Assembly (NCBI GenBank): GCA_013398615.1
Contig: VZSR01001645.1
Span: 846,097 to 910,096, forward strand
Length of the DNA stretch: 64,000 nt
Reading direction: 5' to 3'
Source of the DNA: Brachypodius melanocephalos
Taxonomy: Eukaryota > Chordata > Aves > Passeriformes > Pycnonotidae
In this document: one piece after another, positions 1 through 10,700 of the stretch
How the letters are laid out: every line of letters begins with the position of its first letter
Position numbering within the stretch: the first letter of the stretch is position 1
Notes under the pieces: model-generated
What the model saw: the letters and a program-made list of their open reading frames with translations, nothing else
Told to the model about the DNA's origin: nothing
Databases searched by the model: none
Program-made: the position numbers and the translations under genes

Positions 1-2090
1 TGGCCCGAGTTCAGCTCCAGGGCTTGGTGAAATGCAGGCCATGGGCTTTCAGCAGGTTTGGGACAGCCAAGCTTCTTCATGCCTAGTGCTGACCGTGGGA
101 TTGGAGCTTTGTTGATGAACACTGAGCCCATGAGGACTCATTTGTTTTGGAGATGCAAAAATGTGTATTTGGGGCGGTGAATCAGCTTGGTTAGCGCGAG
201 CGGGGAACACAGTGTGGAGATTTTTAGGGCTGAGGGAAAGTGAGGCTGGAGGTGTTGCTTTCACAGGCTTCTTAAATAGGGGAAATTGATCCAAAATAAG
301 CACTGCTTTCGTTTTACCAAGCTGTTGCCTGAACGAATTGATGGTTTCAGAGAATGAGGAATGCTAGCTGGACTGTTCAGAGAGGGTTTGTTTGTGGAGC
401 AGATGGCAGCTGTGGATTGGGATGGAGGGTGAGAGCTGCCCCTCTGCTGTGCCCCTTACCCCACTGGGCTGGGCACCCACTTGGCCCCTTTATCTGCCCA
501 TTTCTTTTTCAAGGAAGCACCTTTCTAAACAGGAGCTGTATTTCAAAGGGAAAAATAAAATATGTGGATTTTGAATGAAAAGCCAATGGATGATTTTTCC
601 ATCTGAAATTAATCTTGTCTCTCTCAAGTATTTTAATTGTGAATTGGTGGAAGTTACTTCTTTCTGTAGTGAATGGAAAAAGATATGAGAGGGAAAAAGG
701 AGTAATATTGTTTCCCCTTTCTTGTTTATTTCTTGATTCTTTGGTTCTGAGTAGCATTAAACACAATAGCCAGATCAAGATGCTTGTTTGCTCTGAATGT
801 ATACAGTTATTTCAGATGTCAAATATCTAAATGTTTTGTATATGTATGTAATGCCATCCTCAATACTTGTTTCATGTTAGGAACCTGAAATGACTGTACC
901 GTTTTATAATTAGATATGTAAAGAGGGGACAGTGGGTGGGAGGGTCTGTTATTTTTATACCAAGATGTTCCTTGTATTTAGTGAACATTTAAAACAGTTT
1001 TGTACTTGTCAAAATATACATTCCATCCATTTCCAGAAGATAATTATTTCTATTTAGAGTAGTTTATAAGCAAACCAAAATAAAAAAGAGTGGCATCCCA
1101 CTTGTACGCAGTTCCTGAACAGAGCAGCAGTATCCTGGTTTTCTGTGATGGCAACAAAGCTTTTTCTAGCTGTGTCTCTTCTCACATGCAGCAGAGCCAT
1201 ACCAGCAAATGCCAGTGTTATAAAAGGAATAAAAATCCCAAACCAAATAAATACCACATGGATCAGTGCACAGCTTAATGAAATAACTTTGTTAAGTTCA
1301 GAGACAATGGTCTGTCCCAGTGAAATTCTCCACAGTCGTCAGTCCTGCTCTGGACAGCAGGAGCAGATTTACTGGGAGCCTTCAGCTCTCTGTCCCTGCC
1401 TGGCACAGCCACCAGCCTCAGCAAGCTGTCATACTCCTGCACTGTGGCTCTGGCTGTGCTGCAGCTTTGGTTTGGGAAACACCTACCAAAAGGCCATGGC
1501 CAAGTCACACTGTGGCATTGGCATAGGCCATCCTTTCTCTTGTAGTTGTCTTTTTTATTCCCTCCCTCTCCCCGCTACCTGTGACGTGCTGCCAAAACTG
1601 TGCAGTGGCAGTTTGTGAAGATTTTTTTTTTTTGCCTTTTTTCCCTTCTTTACAGTCTTGCAAATAAACTTTTAACTCTTTGCTGACATTTTATAATGTA
1701 TACATCTTCCTCTCCAATGCACTTTATCTCTCTTGAAAAACATGGGAGTCGGAGAACTACCATCTTAAAGGGATTTGCCTGAAATCATGAGACACATACT
1801 TTTTATTATTTTGTGTCCTTTTTGCTTTGTTAGATACTGTAAATGCTAAAGAGCATAGACAGTGACTCAGCTGGGGAAAATACCGAAACGTTGTGGCTAA
1901 TACTTGGAAGCATTATTCAGTAGTCCAACATGGCTATTTTTGTTATATAGAGGATTATAATGTAAATATGTGAGACTGTGTTACTACGTACTAGTAAAAT
2001 ATTGCAACTCTCAAAGTTAAGATGGTGAATTCCAAGGAATTTTATTGCAAGTTTTTTAATAAAACAAATCTGATTATTGTGTTGTATGTA
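1..2090 (+). other. AT-rich block, possible 3' UTR of an upstream + strand gene
   Basis: No coding sequence is recognised here. The block is AT-rich and carries several AATAAA signals on the + strand (554-559, 1079-1084, 1228-1233, 1663-1668, 2058-2063). The last is followed within about 40 bases by a GT-rich stretch, the usual layout of a cleavage and polyadenylation site. In other amniotes RNF150 lies upstream of TBC1D9 in the same orientation, so its long 3' UTR could enter from the left. That is an inference from synteny: no RNF150 codons are visible, and AATAAA is common by chance in AT-rich DNA. Confidence 0.25.
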
Positions 2091-4578
2091 TTTTCTAACA
2101 GCCTGTGTAAACCTGGAATTTCCTGATGTGTTGAAACTTGTGGGTTGTTTCTTCCTGAACTCAGCCACCGCAAACTTTGGCATTCATGAGAGGCAGAAGG
2201 TACAGTGGGAAGGGATCCAAATGACAGCCTGGTGTTTGTGACATCTCTCCAGCTCCTTACGACTCTGGTCCCCTCTGCCCTTCTAAACAGAAAGCAGCAG
2301 CTTTTGAGAGGTAAATGCTTCTGCTGCCTCAAGGGAGAGCTGCAGCCTCAGCCCAGACACTGGGCACGATGTGTTAAAAGAGCTTTAAACGATGACTGCT
2401 CTGCCGTGCCTCAGTGGGAATTGCACCACCATTGTGAGGAGTCATCCAGCTGCTCTTCCCTTGCCTTCTCAGACATCACTGTGCATCCTTGGGAGCAGGG
2501 GGAGGAGGAGAGCCCAGGCGTTGTTGGTATGCTACTTGCGAGAGGTTTGAGGCACAGCAAAAATCCTGCCTGAATGTAGTTTAAGAGACTTACAGACAAG
2601 TTTCCCAGTAGATGCAAAAGAAGGCAGAGAGAAATCTCTGAAGGAGCCAGCTCCTGGCTCAAGCTACAGCCCTGCCACGGGTCCAGCCTGCCCCCATCCT
2701 GGCCCACCTTTTTTGCTTTTTGGCTGGTGCCGCCGGCACACGCACCTCTCTTTTCCAGCCATAGCGCCGCGTTCGAGGTGACAACATGCCTCCAGGTGGG
2801 CTGGAGCTCCGGATTGGATTCCACCCAGGAGCAGGGAAGGCGGCAGCTGTGGGGCCAGTTCACTCCCAGCCCCCCAGACCCTGCTGCCTCCTTGCTCCTG
2901 TGCACCCACCCCGGCCCCGTTCATCTTTGCTCTGCCCACGACAGAGGGACAGCAGCCGGCTCAGACCGGGAAAACCGCGGGGGATTTAACGTGGCTTTAT
3001 CAGCAACGCCGGGAATTACTTTTCTCCTCTGAACTCCTGTCAGCCTGAAGCTCCCATCCCGCCAGCCCTGCTCCAAGGGCAAATCTCTCTACACCATAAC
3101 AAACCCTGACTTGCTTTGGAAAGAAGATTTATGTCTTGCTAGCCAAGAAATCCGGTCTCGCTCTTCCCCACGCTTCTCCCTGCCTGGCAGCCGCTTTGTT
3201 CCCTGTCTGCATTTCCTAGCCTGCTCGGGGGGAGCGGTGCCGGGTTTCCCTGGCAGGCAGCTGTGCGCAGTTGCCGTGTGAGCTGCACACACAGCACAGC
3301 TGGCGGGGCAGACCAGCGGCAGGAGCGCCACCAGCGCTGTAAGGAACGGGAGGGCGTCAGGCAATTCGTGCCAGGATGTGAGCACCTACCTAGGACTCGT
3401 GTTACATCACTCTCCGCTCTGTATGGAATTAATTTCTGGTCAAAATATGGAAATAAAGATGTGCTGCTCTGTGCTCGGTTGCTTTGAGGTTTTGGGGTTT
3501 TTTTTTGTTTTTTTTTGTTTCGGGTTTTTTGGTTTGGTTTGGTTTGGGTTTTTTGGTGTGGTTTTTTGTTAGTTTGTTTGTTTTTTGGGTGTTGTTTTTG
3601 TTTTTGTTTTTGTTTTTTTTCCCAGAAGGAATAAGGCAAAATGGTACTCACTCCTCTGATTCAAGGAGGTGACACTCAGACACATCATAGTCCGTGGAGA
3701 GGATGTGAGATTCAAAGGAAATTTATCCAGGTCTGCATTGCAAAGCAGTTTGTACAGCGCAGGGTCCCGGGATATCCAAACCATGCTAAGAAAGAAAACA
3801 CATTTTTAGGGTGCCCGAAAAGGAGATGGGTCTCAGGAACCACTTCCAGACCCACCTGTGCTGGGTCCCTGGAAGCCACTCTGGAGAAAAAACACTAAGA
3901 AGACTATTCTCTAACACAGGGAGTTCAGGTTTGGGGGCATCCCTGAGGGAATGGACTTCATGGCCCAAAAGAAATCTAATAAGCCAGTGCATTTATCAGA
4001 ATGCAGCTACAGGAAATCAATGCTTAATAGGTGAGGTTATAATTTTGCCAAACGCTCATTCCTCAGCTTTGATCTCTGTGCAAACAAGTTGCTGGCAGAT
4101 CCTGGCAGCAGTGGAAGTGGGCAAAGTGTCACCACCTTCACGTGGCTGGGCTGCTCCATGCTGCAGGCTGCTGCACAGCTCCTCTGGACTTCCTCCTGGA
4201 CATCGGCATCTGCAGCTTGGCTTTACAGCCCATCCTCTCACCTGAGAGCAAAGGCAAGCTTGCACAGTGGGGGCAGCAGCAGCTCCTGGTGCCTGAAGCC
4301 CAGGCAGATGTCCCTCCTGGCAGAGGGACAGAGCAGCCATCTGGGAGCGCTGATGCCTTAGATGTGTTGGCAGGGCCCCAGCGTTCATCTGTTGGAGCCC
4401 AGAGCTCAGATAAAGTTGTTCCTCTGTCCCTGCTTGGGGCAGCTGTGCTGGCTCCAACCAGCAGCACGCTTAGTCTGACTCAGTCAGGGCTGGGAGCAGA
4501 CACCTACAGAGGGGTAACACCAGGACAAGTCACCTCCCTGCACACTGCACCTGGTTTTAAAAAGTTCTACTATATTAT
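2091..4578. other. Intergenic DNA, no gene recognised
   Basis: The first part (about 2160-3330) is moderately GC-rich with open frames that show no recognisable domain. The rest is ordinary unique-looking sequence apart from the GT-rich simple tract listed separately. I see no exon with convincing splice sites. Confidence 0.5.
3484..3625. repeat. G/T-rich low-complexity tract
   Basis: About 140 bases of almost pure G and T on the + strand, built of irregular GTTTT, GGTTT and T-run units. The translated frames are correspondingly degenerate (Lys/Gln/Asn/Pro on one strand, Phe/Leu/Gly/Trp on the other) and are not genes. It may be a decayed simple repeat or an old poly-A-type tail read from the other strand. 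Confidence 0.85.
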
Positions 4579-4640
4579 GGAATCATAGAATTCTTGAGGT
4601 TCAAAAACACCTCTAAGATCATCAAGTTCAACTGCTGAAA
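4579..4640 (-). mobile_element. CR1 3'-end fragment, minus orientation
   Basis: The stretch starts with the AATCATAGAATTCTTGAGGT-like signature of a CR1 3' tail read on the opposite strand and continues into the degenerate 'aagatcatcaagttcaactg' block typical of avian CR1. It lies just upstream of an oppositely oriented CR1 (4685-5210). No target duplication is visible, as is usual for CR1. Confidence 0.7.
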
Positions 4641-4684
4641 CAAGTGTAAGTGCTGCCTGGCTGCAGGGGCTCAGCTCAGCCTTT

Positions 4685-5210
4685 GTGGGATGCTGCTCTA
4701 TGCACTAGCATGCGTTCAGTTCTGGGCTCCTCACTACAGGAAAGACACTGAGGGGCTGGAGTGTGACCAGAGAAGGGTAACAAAGGTGGGGAAAGGTCTG
4801 GAACACAAGTCCTATGAGGAGCAACTGAAGAGTTTTTTCCTGGGTAAAAGGAGGCCCAGGGGAGGACCTTATCACACACTGCAACCCCCTGAAAGGAGGG
4901 TGTAGCCTTGTAGGATTTGGTCCTTTCTCCCAGGCAACAAGTGACAGGACAGAGGAAATGGCCTCAAACTGCAGCAGGGATTTAGATTGGATGTTAGCAG
5001 AAATTTCTGTGCTGAAGGGGTGGTCAGGCATTGGAATAGGCTCCCAGGGGAGTGGAGGAATTATCATCCATGGAAGGGTTCCAAAAGATGCAGATGTGGC
5101 ACTCAGGGACACGGTTTAGCAGTGGGCTTGGCAGTATTGGTTAATGGTTGGACTTAATGATCTTAGAAATCTTTTCCAGCCTCAACAATTCCACAGCTCT
5201 GTGATTCTAC
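4685..5210 (+). mobile_element. CR1 non-LTR retrotransposon, 3' end of ORF2 plus 3' UTR
   Basis: Frame +1 from 4690 reads a decayed C-terminal part of CR1 reverse transcriptase, with recognisable segments VQFWAPHYRKDTEGLE and GLEHKSYEEQLK followed by a KRRPRGG-like motif. The DNA then follows the CR1 3' region (gtgacaggacagaggaaatgg, then 'cttccagcctcaacaattc'-type sequence) and ends in the CTGTGATTCTAC tail near 5210. It is 5'-truncated, as nearly all CR1 copies are, and has indels and stops, so it is a dead copy. Confidence 0.9.
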
Positions 5211-7205
5211 ATCCTTGCTGCTGTTCTCCAGACCTCACTTCCCCTCACTGCATGGCACTGCAGGCCTGGGCATGGAGTCCCAGGCAGAGCACAATGTCAG
5301 GAAAGGAGGATGGCGACAAGCTCCGTGGCTGTAACACAGCCAAGATATTGCCCAGCACCACACCAGCAAACACTCCCCGCTCCCACGGGTTTTGGATGTT
5401 ACTTGAGTGCCCCAGCCCCGAGCACCAGCACTGCCCCCATCCGGACATCCCGGGGCTCCTCCAGAGGTGCCCTGGGGCGCCAACCCTCAGCTCCTGGAGG
5501 CAAAGGAATAAAGTCTGGAGGAGATGGAAGGCAGGCAGGGGCGCAACCTCAAGGACGTAAGAAAGTGGTTCCAAAAATGAGCGGTGAAGGGTGTTTGTCG
5601 CTCGTGGGCACAGCAGACAGAGGCAGCTGCCTCTGCATCCCACATCCCACATTCCGCGTCCTGCGCCGTGTCTCTCCAGCAGGAGGCTCTCCCGCCTCGC
5701 CAATCCGTGGCGCAGCCTCGGGCGGGCTGCCCGCGCCTGGCTTTATTTGTTTATTGAGCCAAATCAGTGACTATTTACCGTGTTAAACAAGTGAAAGGTC
5801 CCGCTATGGGGGATTTCTCTGCTTTCCCTGGAAGGTTGCCCCTTGAGCGCAGCCCGGGGAGCTCCCTCCGTGTCCATGGTGTGGGAGGGGAAGCAGAGGA
5901 AGCCACCAAACCATCCCCTGCAGGGCTGGGGCGTCAGTAGCGACATATTCTGGAGCAGCACAGCACCTACGGCATGCAGGGCTGCAGGTCACTTAATTGA
6001 AAGGATGCAATTAGCCCTCGTCAGGCACTCAGTGAGATCCCGCGGATTACTCAGGGTGTGTTTGAAGGGAAGCCCAGGAAAGCTGTGTCTTGCCCAGCGG
6101 CCAGCAGATTTGTTGGGGAGCAGCAGAACTGCTACCCCAGGTCATAGCCAGGGAAAACGGAGCAAAACTCAGCCAGGACATCTGGACAGTGGCTTCAGCA
6201 GGAGGTGAGAAGAAAAGGGACAAAAGTGGGACTGGAGACCAGCACTGCAGCCCCTACGACAGCCTGATCCCATGGGGGAAGGAAATGGCACATTTCATCT
6301 ACACTTTGACTGAAAGATGTTGTTGAAGTAAATTGGTGCATGCACTTAAACTGTCTAAAAGCAGGTTATTTCTGCATGGCTTGGGCTATGGGTCAGACCG
6401 TGTGTAACAGGAACAGGTCCAGCCATGGACCCGAGGTACAACACAGGCTGGTACAACTTCAGGGTGTGAATTACTCCAGCCCTGGGGTGCGTTCACTCAT
6501 TCATTCACCAGCAGAGAAGTGCTTGGCACCAGCTCCCTCCTGGGAGCAGGGGAGGTTGTTCACACCCAGGCAGGCAGGAGATGAGTTTTGGTTTCAGGCT
6601 GGCTTGAGTGTGAGATGAAGAAAATACCAAAGAGCCGTGAGGAGAATTGCACGGAAGTGTGTTGGCTGGAGTGCTGCTTTGATGAAGGTGGTGGCTCAAA
6701 ATCATTTGTCTTTAAGGACAATAGAGCAGGGGATTTTCCTACGGAAAATTGAACCCGATTGACTTTCAGCTGTGAAACTGCTTTAAGAAGGATCATTAGT
6801 GTCAAGGAAAAAAAAACAAAACAAAACAAAAAACCACCACCAACAAAAAAACCCCTCTTTGCTTACGCTTAGCAAAGTCTTAAATACAATCAGCTGCCCA
6901 AATTCCCCAGTTGCATGTTGGCAATGACCGGCTGGGGCTGCTCCTGCTGAGCCAGGGCTGTGGGAAGGAGATGCTCTGCAAGCTGGAAGGGGCTGGTGGT
7001 GTGGACCTGTACAAGAGGATCACTGCTTGCTCATTTACCTTTTGCTTGTTGTGCTTTGGCTTTGTTCACCTTTTCGGCAGAAGAAGACTCAGAGCAGTTC
7101 TAGGGCCCCATTCTTCAAGGTGTTAAGGACTTGCCTCTGCTTTGACAGGGAGGAAAAATGTATTTTTTTCCCTGCAGCTGGTTGTTCCTCACTGGAGTAA
7201 TCTTC
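5211..7205. other. Intergenic DNA with a GC-rich patch
   Basis: No gene is recognised. About 5380-5760 is GC-rich. Around 5738-5790 and 5985-6055 there are clustered forkhead-like (TTGTTTATTG) and homeodomain-like (TTAATTG, CAATTAG, GGATTA) words that could mark a regulatory element. A short A/C-rich simple tract lies at about 6808-6856. Confidence 0.4.
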
Positions 7206-7210
7206 CCAGC

Positions 7211-7782
7211 TGTCCTTGTTTCAGCTGGGACAGTCAATTTGCTTCTGAGCACCTGATTAGTGCTGTGTTCTCGGTTTCCTATGAGGATAAAATTGGGAAC
7301 ACACTGATGTGTTGGCTGTTGCTCAGGAGTGCTTACCCTGAATAAAGGACTTTGCAGTATCCCATGCTCTGCCAGTGAGGAGGTGCACAGAAAGCTTGAA
7401 GGGAATTGTGGCCAGGATAGCAGAGCCAAACTGGTCAAGAGGATGGCCCTTAGTATAGAAAATCATTCTAGGATATAAACTGTGAGGAGTTACCCAGGAA
7501 TCAGCCAATCACTCTTTGGGGATCAGAGTGTTGGTCAGTGAGCAGTTGTGCCATGTATCAGCTGTCTTTCTTTTTTTTGATGTATTTTCATTATTATTTT
7601 AAGTAGTTTTAGTTATTAAACTGTTCTTATCTCAACACATCAAGGTTTGGAGGAAGGGGGTGTTATTTTTTTTTTCATATTTTTTTTTCCCCCTGATTCT
7701 GTTCCCCCACCCACTGGGAATGAGGGGGAGTGAGCAAGCAATTGTGTGATACTTAATTAACAACTGGGGCTAAACCATGCCA
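7211..7782 (+). mobile_element. Solo LTR of an avian endogenous retrovirus (ERVL-type), with target duplication
   Basis: A 572-bp element begins TGTCCTTGTTTCAGCTGGGA and ends CTAAACCATGCCA. It is flanked by a perfect 5-bp direct repeat CCAGC (7206-7210 and 7783-7787). Its body follows an avian LTR type I recognise: the 'ctctgccagtgaggaggtgc' segment, a TATA-like GATATAAACTG near 7473, a T-rich R region and a polyadenylation signal ATTAAA at 7615-7620. A 5-bp duplication suits ERVL-type integration. No retroviral genes adjoin it, so it is a solo LTR left by recombination. The orientation is set by the TATA-then-poly(A) order. Confidence 0.88.
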
Positions 7783-7787
7783 CCAGC

Positions 7788-10700
7788 TCAAGGTCTAAAA
7801 AATGTTCCCTGAGTGCATCTGTGCATTGCTACACAGGACCCTTCACTTTCCTGAGGTTTGTTTTGCATCTCTTATTATTTAATAAAAGGCCATATTTCTT
7901 TTACCCAAAATAACTTGGGGCAGGGGATACTCTTGAGGGTGGCTCCTTGTCAAGGTGAGGGGGAACCATTACTCTAAGCTGGGGTCCTGCTTAATGCGGG
8001 CAAATTGCTGACAGTGTCCAATGTACCAAGCAAAGGCATGGAAACAGGAATGGCTGGGGGGGTGATGGTTATTTTCTGAGTGCTGTACACGTGTTTTGTT
8101 GGCCACCAAACTCCATCAGTGGCAAAGCAGCTTCATTTTGACCATGATAATTTCTCTCTCTCTCCTCTGTTAAAGATGATAATTGTGTGCAGCAGTGAGA
8201 TCATGTCCCTTGAGATGAAACCTCACCAGCAAAGGAGCAAGGCAAATCAATGGTACTGAGTCTCACTCCTCAGGCATTGGAGAGATTCATCAGAACAATT
8301 CAGAAATGCATTTGACCCTCTCAGGGATGTGAAGTCTGACTCCACACAAGTGACACATTAAATACAAACTGCATGCAAAGCATAAATATGATTCTGACTT
8401 TCTAGCAGAAGAATTGTCAGCTCATTTTGGTTTGCCCTTGGTTTTAATGCCAGGAACATTCCCAAATAGGGCTATTCTTGCTGGTGTCAGGAAACATCTA
8501 TCTTGTTTATCCTCGAACTTGGGTGGAAACACGGATTGCTTCTGCCTTTTGTTTGAAGTGCTTGCTGATAGCCAGAGAGTCAAAAGCTTTTCTTTTCTTT
8601 CTTTTTTTTTAATCTTTAATACTTTACTGTAAATGTTGTCACCCCTGTTGCTCCTTTCTCACTACGTTTTTTACCCCCTTTTAAAGGACAAGGACCCTCT
8701 GACACGGTGGTACAGAAGCTGCAGGTATTGAGCTGCAGGACCTGATGGAGAGCTTGCATTAATGTTTAAAGCTCAGAGTCCATGCTTCCATTTTTTACTG
8801 TTCAGAATGAGGTGACACTGCTGACCTCTTAAAAAAAAAAAAAGGAAGAAAGAAAAACCTTTTGAAAGCAACCTGTTAAAATACTTTCTTTTTCTTTGAA
8901 GATTTCAGGGGGTAAACTGGCTAAAGGGAGAATTCAGTGTTGAGCACGGTCAGTGGGCGTGTTAAGGAAGAAGTGTTTGAGGGGTTTTTGGAGGGATTTT
9001 AATGAAAACCATTGGAACTGGGAATTGATTGTCCTGGACCACAGCTATGAGCTGTGAGAGCACAAGCTGAGCAGGGCTGTGTGGGAGGTGCTGCTTGGGA
9101 CTTTCTTGCTGGAGGGATGCTGGTGGCCAAAGGAGAAGACCAGCAGCTCAGGCTGGGGCAGCATCTCAGCAGGAGAGACCCCCCCAAGACAGGTTATTTC
9201 AAGATCAATGAAGGGTGAGGAGCCAGATCTGTGAGCTGCCTGCAGACCTGCTGGGTGCCTTCATTTTCCACATATGTAGGACATAATAATGGATTGTGTC
9301 CTCTAAATTTCTAATCCTTTCTGTGAGTTTTCAGCCTCCAGCCTCTTGGTCAGTCCCAGTTTGCTGTACCAACCCCATAGGAATTATTCCTGACTCTCAG
9401 AGGCTGCAATCATGTCATCTGTTCCTTGGGTGAGGCTTGTTTTTCCTTTATTACTCAATTCTGAGAAGCCTGGATGCTCAGCAGTATTTCCCCTCCGTCC
9501 CTGCCTTTTCTCTTTTACTGCTGTGTTTCTTTCTGTTTACCTGACTTTGCCTTGTCATGTGGCAAATCATCACACCAAAACAGCTGCAAACAGGAGGTGC
9601 TTTAAAGAATTTCCCTTTAAAAAGAGCTACAATGGAGCAGGATATTTGGAAAAACCTGGTATATGCATGATACCTGACACAATGTAGTTCAGCTTGCAAA
9701 GTAGAACCAAGGGGGAGGAAAGAAGGGGCAGGATGTGCATGTGGCAGTGAGATGAGGTTGTTGCAGCAGAACTGACTGGGGAGGGAGAAGAGGCTGCCCA
9801 GTTAAATGTCAGGAGCAGTGGCTTGGATAGGGAGAAGTGCAGGAAGCCCAGGCAGTGATGGCTCAGCACATTTCAGCAATTGTTTGGCTTTGTGTATGCA
9901 AGGAACTCCAGAATGATTCTGGGTGCATGTGTTCATGGAACAGGTGTGAAAAAAAAAAGGGAAAGGAGCTTAGAAAGTGTACCTGAATTGCTGTAGCTTT
10001 ATTGTGCCAGTGCTAGCAATCCCAGGAAGTTGCCCAGCTTGTTCCTTGTGGTGCCACTGGGCCCAGAGTTGGTGCTGCTGCTGTAACCACTGAAGGAGAA
10101 GTGCCAACTCTTCTGTGCAGCTCCTGAGGCCACGTGGAAAGGTTCATCTTCCTCCTGCTGTCCTGACACAAGAGAAAATTCCTCCCTACTGGTCAGGCCT
10201 ACTGCTGCTGACGTACACATCCAAGAAAAATATGAGCTTCATCTAAACCAAGCCAACAGGGAGTGTCAGGCACTGTATGGGCCTCCCAGTGCCTTTTCCA
10301 GTTCTTTTTTTCTTTTGCAGGAAGCATTGGAATTAGTCCATGAAGGATAAGGGCATGAGGGATGCCTCTGAGGTCCCCTGGCCATGAGCTGGCAGCACAC
10401 TCCTGGTTAAAGGCAGCCTGGTTGCTTTGCTGTATTTTTGCAGAGCATTTTTTCTTCCTTCCTTTTAGTGTAAGTTCTCAGCTGTTGACATTCTGATCAC
10501 ACAGGAGGAGCTATTTTCTGCAGCAACAGCTTTCTGTGCTGGCTGTGCTCAGGCAACTCTGGCCTGGTATTTGATTATCACCAAAAAAAAAAAAAAAGTG
10601 GAGAAAAAGATGGTTCTCTAGGATGTATATGGATGAATTTGAAGTATGGTGGGGTTTGTTGATTGGGAATTCTTTTGCAACTCATCTTGGGGAGCTGCCT

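Noticed and set aside
3139..3651. 170-codon minus-strand frame with Lys/Gln/Asn/Pro-rich N-terminus
   Set aside because: It is a translation of the G/T-rich simple tract at 3484-3625 plus chance sequence.
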